Shown here in pieces: positions 5,193 through 5,563 of a DNA stretch of 5,563 nt. Below the pieces are notes generated by a model. It did no database searches. It was not told the origin of the DNA and worked only from the letters and a program-made list of their open reading frames with translations. The position numbers and the translations under genes are program-made. The stretch comes from an uncultured Clostridium sp. (GTDB lineage Bacteria > Bacillota > Clostridia > Clostridiales > Clostridiaceae): assembly GCA_934777095.1 (NCBI GenBank), contig CAKVNP010000171.1:1-5563 (forward strand), given 5' to 3'. Within the stretch, counting starts at the first letter, position 1, and every line of letters starts with the position of its first letter.

Positions 5193-5563
5193 ATGAGAAA
5201 TTACGATGTAATAATAGTAGGTGCTGGACCAGCTGGAATATTCACAGCTTTAGAAACAAAAAGACAAAATCCGAACAAAAGCATTTTACTTATAGAAGAA
5301 GGAAGACAAATTGATAAAAGATCATGTCCTAAATCTAAGACAAATAAATGTGTGTCATGTAAGCCTTACTGTCATATAACTTCTGGCTTTTCAGGAGCAG
5401 GAGCATTTTCAGATGGTAAATTATCATTAAATTATGAAGTAGGCGGAGACCTTCCTGAACTTATTGGACCAGAAAAGGCTCAAGAGCTAATTGATTATAC
5501 AGATAAAATATATTTAAGCTTTGGAGCTGATACTAAAGTTGAGGGTGTTGGTAATGAGGAAGC
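5193..5563 (+). CDS. FAD-dependent dehydrogenase (COG2509-like), 5' part only
   Basis: The first 123 codons are present; the gene continues past the right edge (family length is roughly 460 residues). Residues 4-20 (YDVIIVGAGPAGIFTAL) form the Rossmann beta-alpha-beta unit with GxGxxG at 10-15 that binds the ADP half of FAD, and the acidic end of the second strand is at LLIEEG (32-37). The stretch 45-78 has CP, three further cysteines (Cys53, Cys56, Cys60) and the phrase GFSGAGAFSDGKLSL, which I recognise as typical of the uncharacterised FAD-dependent dehydrogenases of COG2509. The start is firm: GGAGG lies six bases before the ATG. Transcription is divergent from the transporter cluster. 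The leader holds a guanine-type riboswitch, linking the enzyme to purine status, but the substrate and reaction are not known. The cysteines could be redox-active or bind a metal centre; this is unproven. Confidence 0.88.
   Translation, partial: MRNYDVIIVGAGPAGIFTALETKRQNPNKSILLIEEGRQIDKRSCPKSKTNKCVSCKPYCHITSGFSGAGAFSDGKLSLNYEVGGDLPELIGPEKAQELIDYTDKIYLSFGADTKVEGVGNEE

Overview
The window is strongly A+T-rich. It has GGAGG-type ribosome binding sites, one TTG start, A/T-tract promoters and a class of intergenic palindrome I associate with clostridia. All of this points to a low-GC Gram-positive anaerobe, most likely Clostridium or a close relative. That assignment comes from composition and protein style, not from a database match.

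Most of the window (positions 4922 down to 1) is one leftward gene cluster. It begins with an 818-residue lipoprotein in which an N-terminal beta-propeller-like region precedes a complete carbohydrate-type (CUT1) solute-binding domain. Next comes a 226-base gap holding a palindromic element with arms of seven-base repeats and a terminator-like hairpin. Then follow a MalF/UgpA-type permease with a TTG start, a MalG/UgpE-type permease broken by an internal deletion plus frameshift, and, four bases later, the first 189 codons of a membrane-anchored HlyD/MacA-like adaptor that runs off the left edge. No ATPase is present in the window.

The first three genes look like a binding-protein-dependent importer: surface capture by the lipoprotein and passage through a two-permease channel. 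The tightly coupled adaptor is a component normally found in exporters, so the cluster mixes import and export parts. As read here, the second permease cannot be made intact, so either the importer is defective in this strain or the sequence has an error at about 1027.

The 270-base divergent intergenic region (4923-5192) holds a leftward promoter for the lipoprotein cluster and a rightward promoter with a perfect TATAAT. The rightward transcript carries a purine riboswitch aptamer with the guanine-type C at the specificity position. Its closing stem ends four bases before the Shine-Dalgarno sequence of the rightward gene, the N-terminal part of an uncharacterised FAD-dependent dehydrogenase (COG2509-like) that runs off the right edge. 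This suggests guanine or hypoxanthine control of a redox enzyme of unknown substrate, probably at translation initiation.
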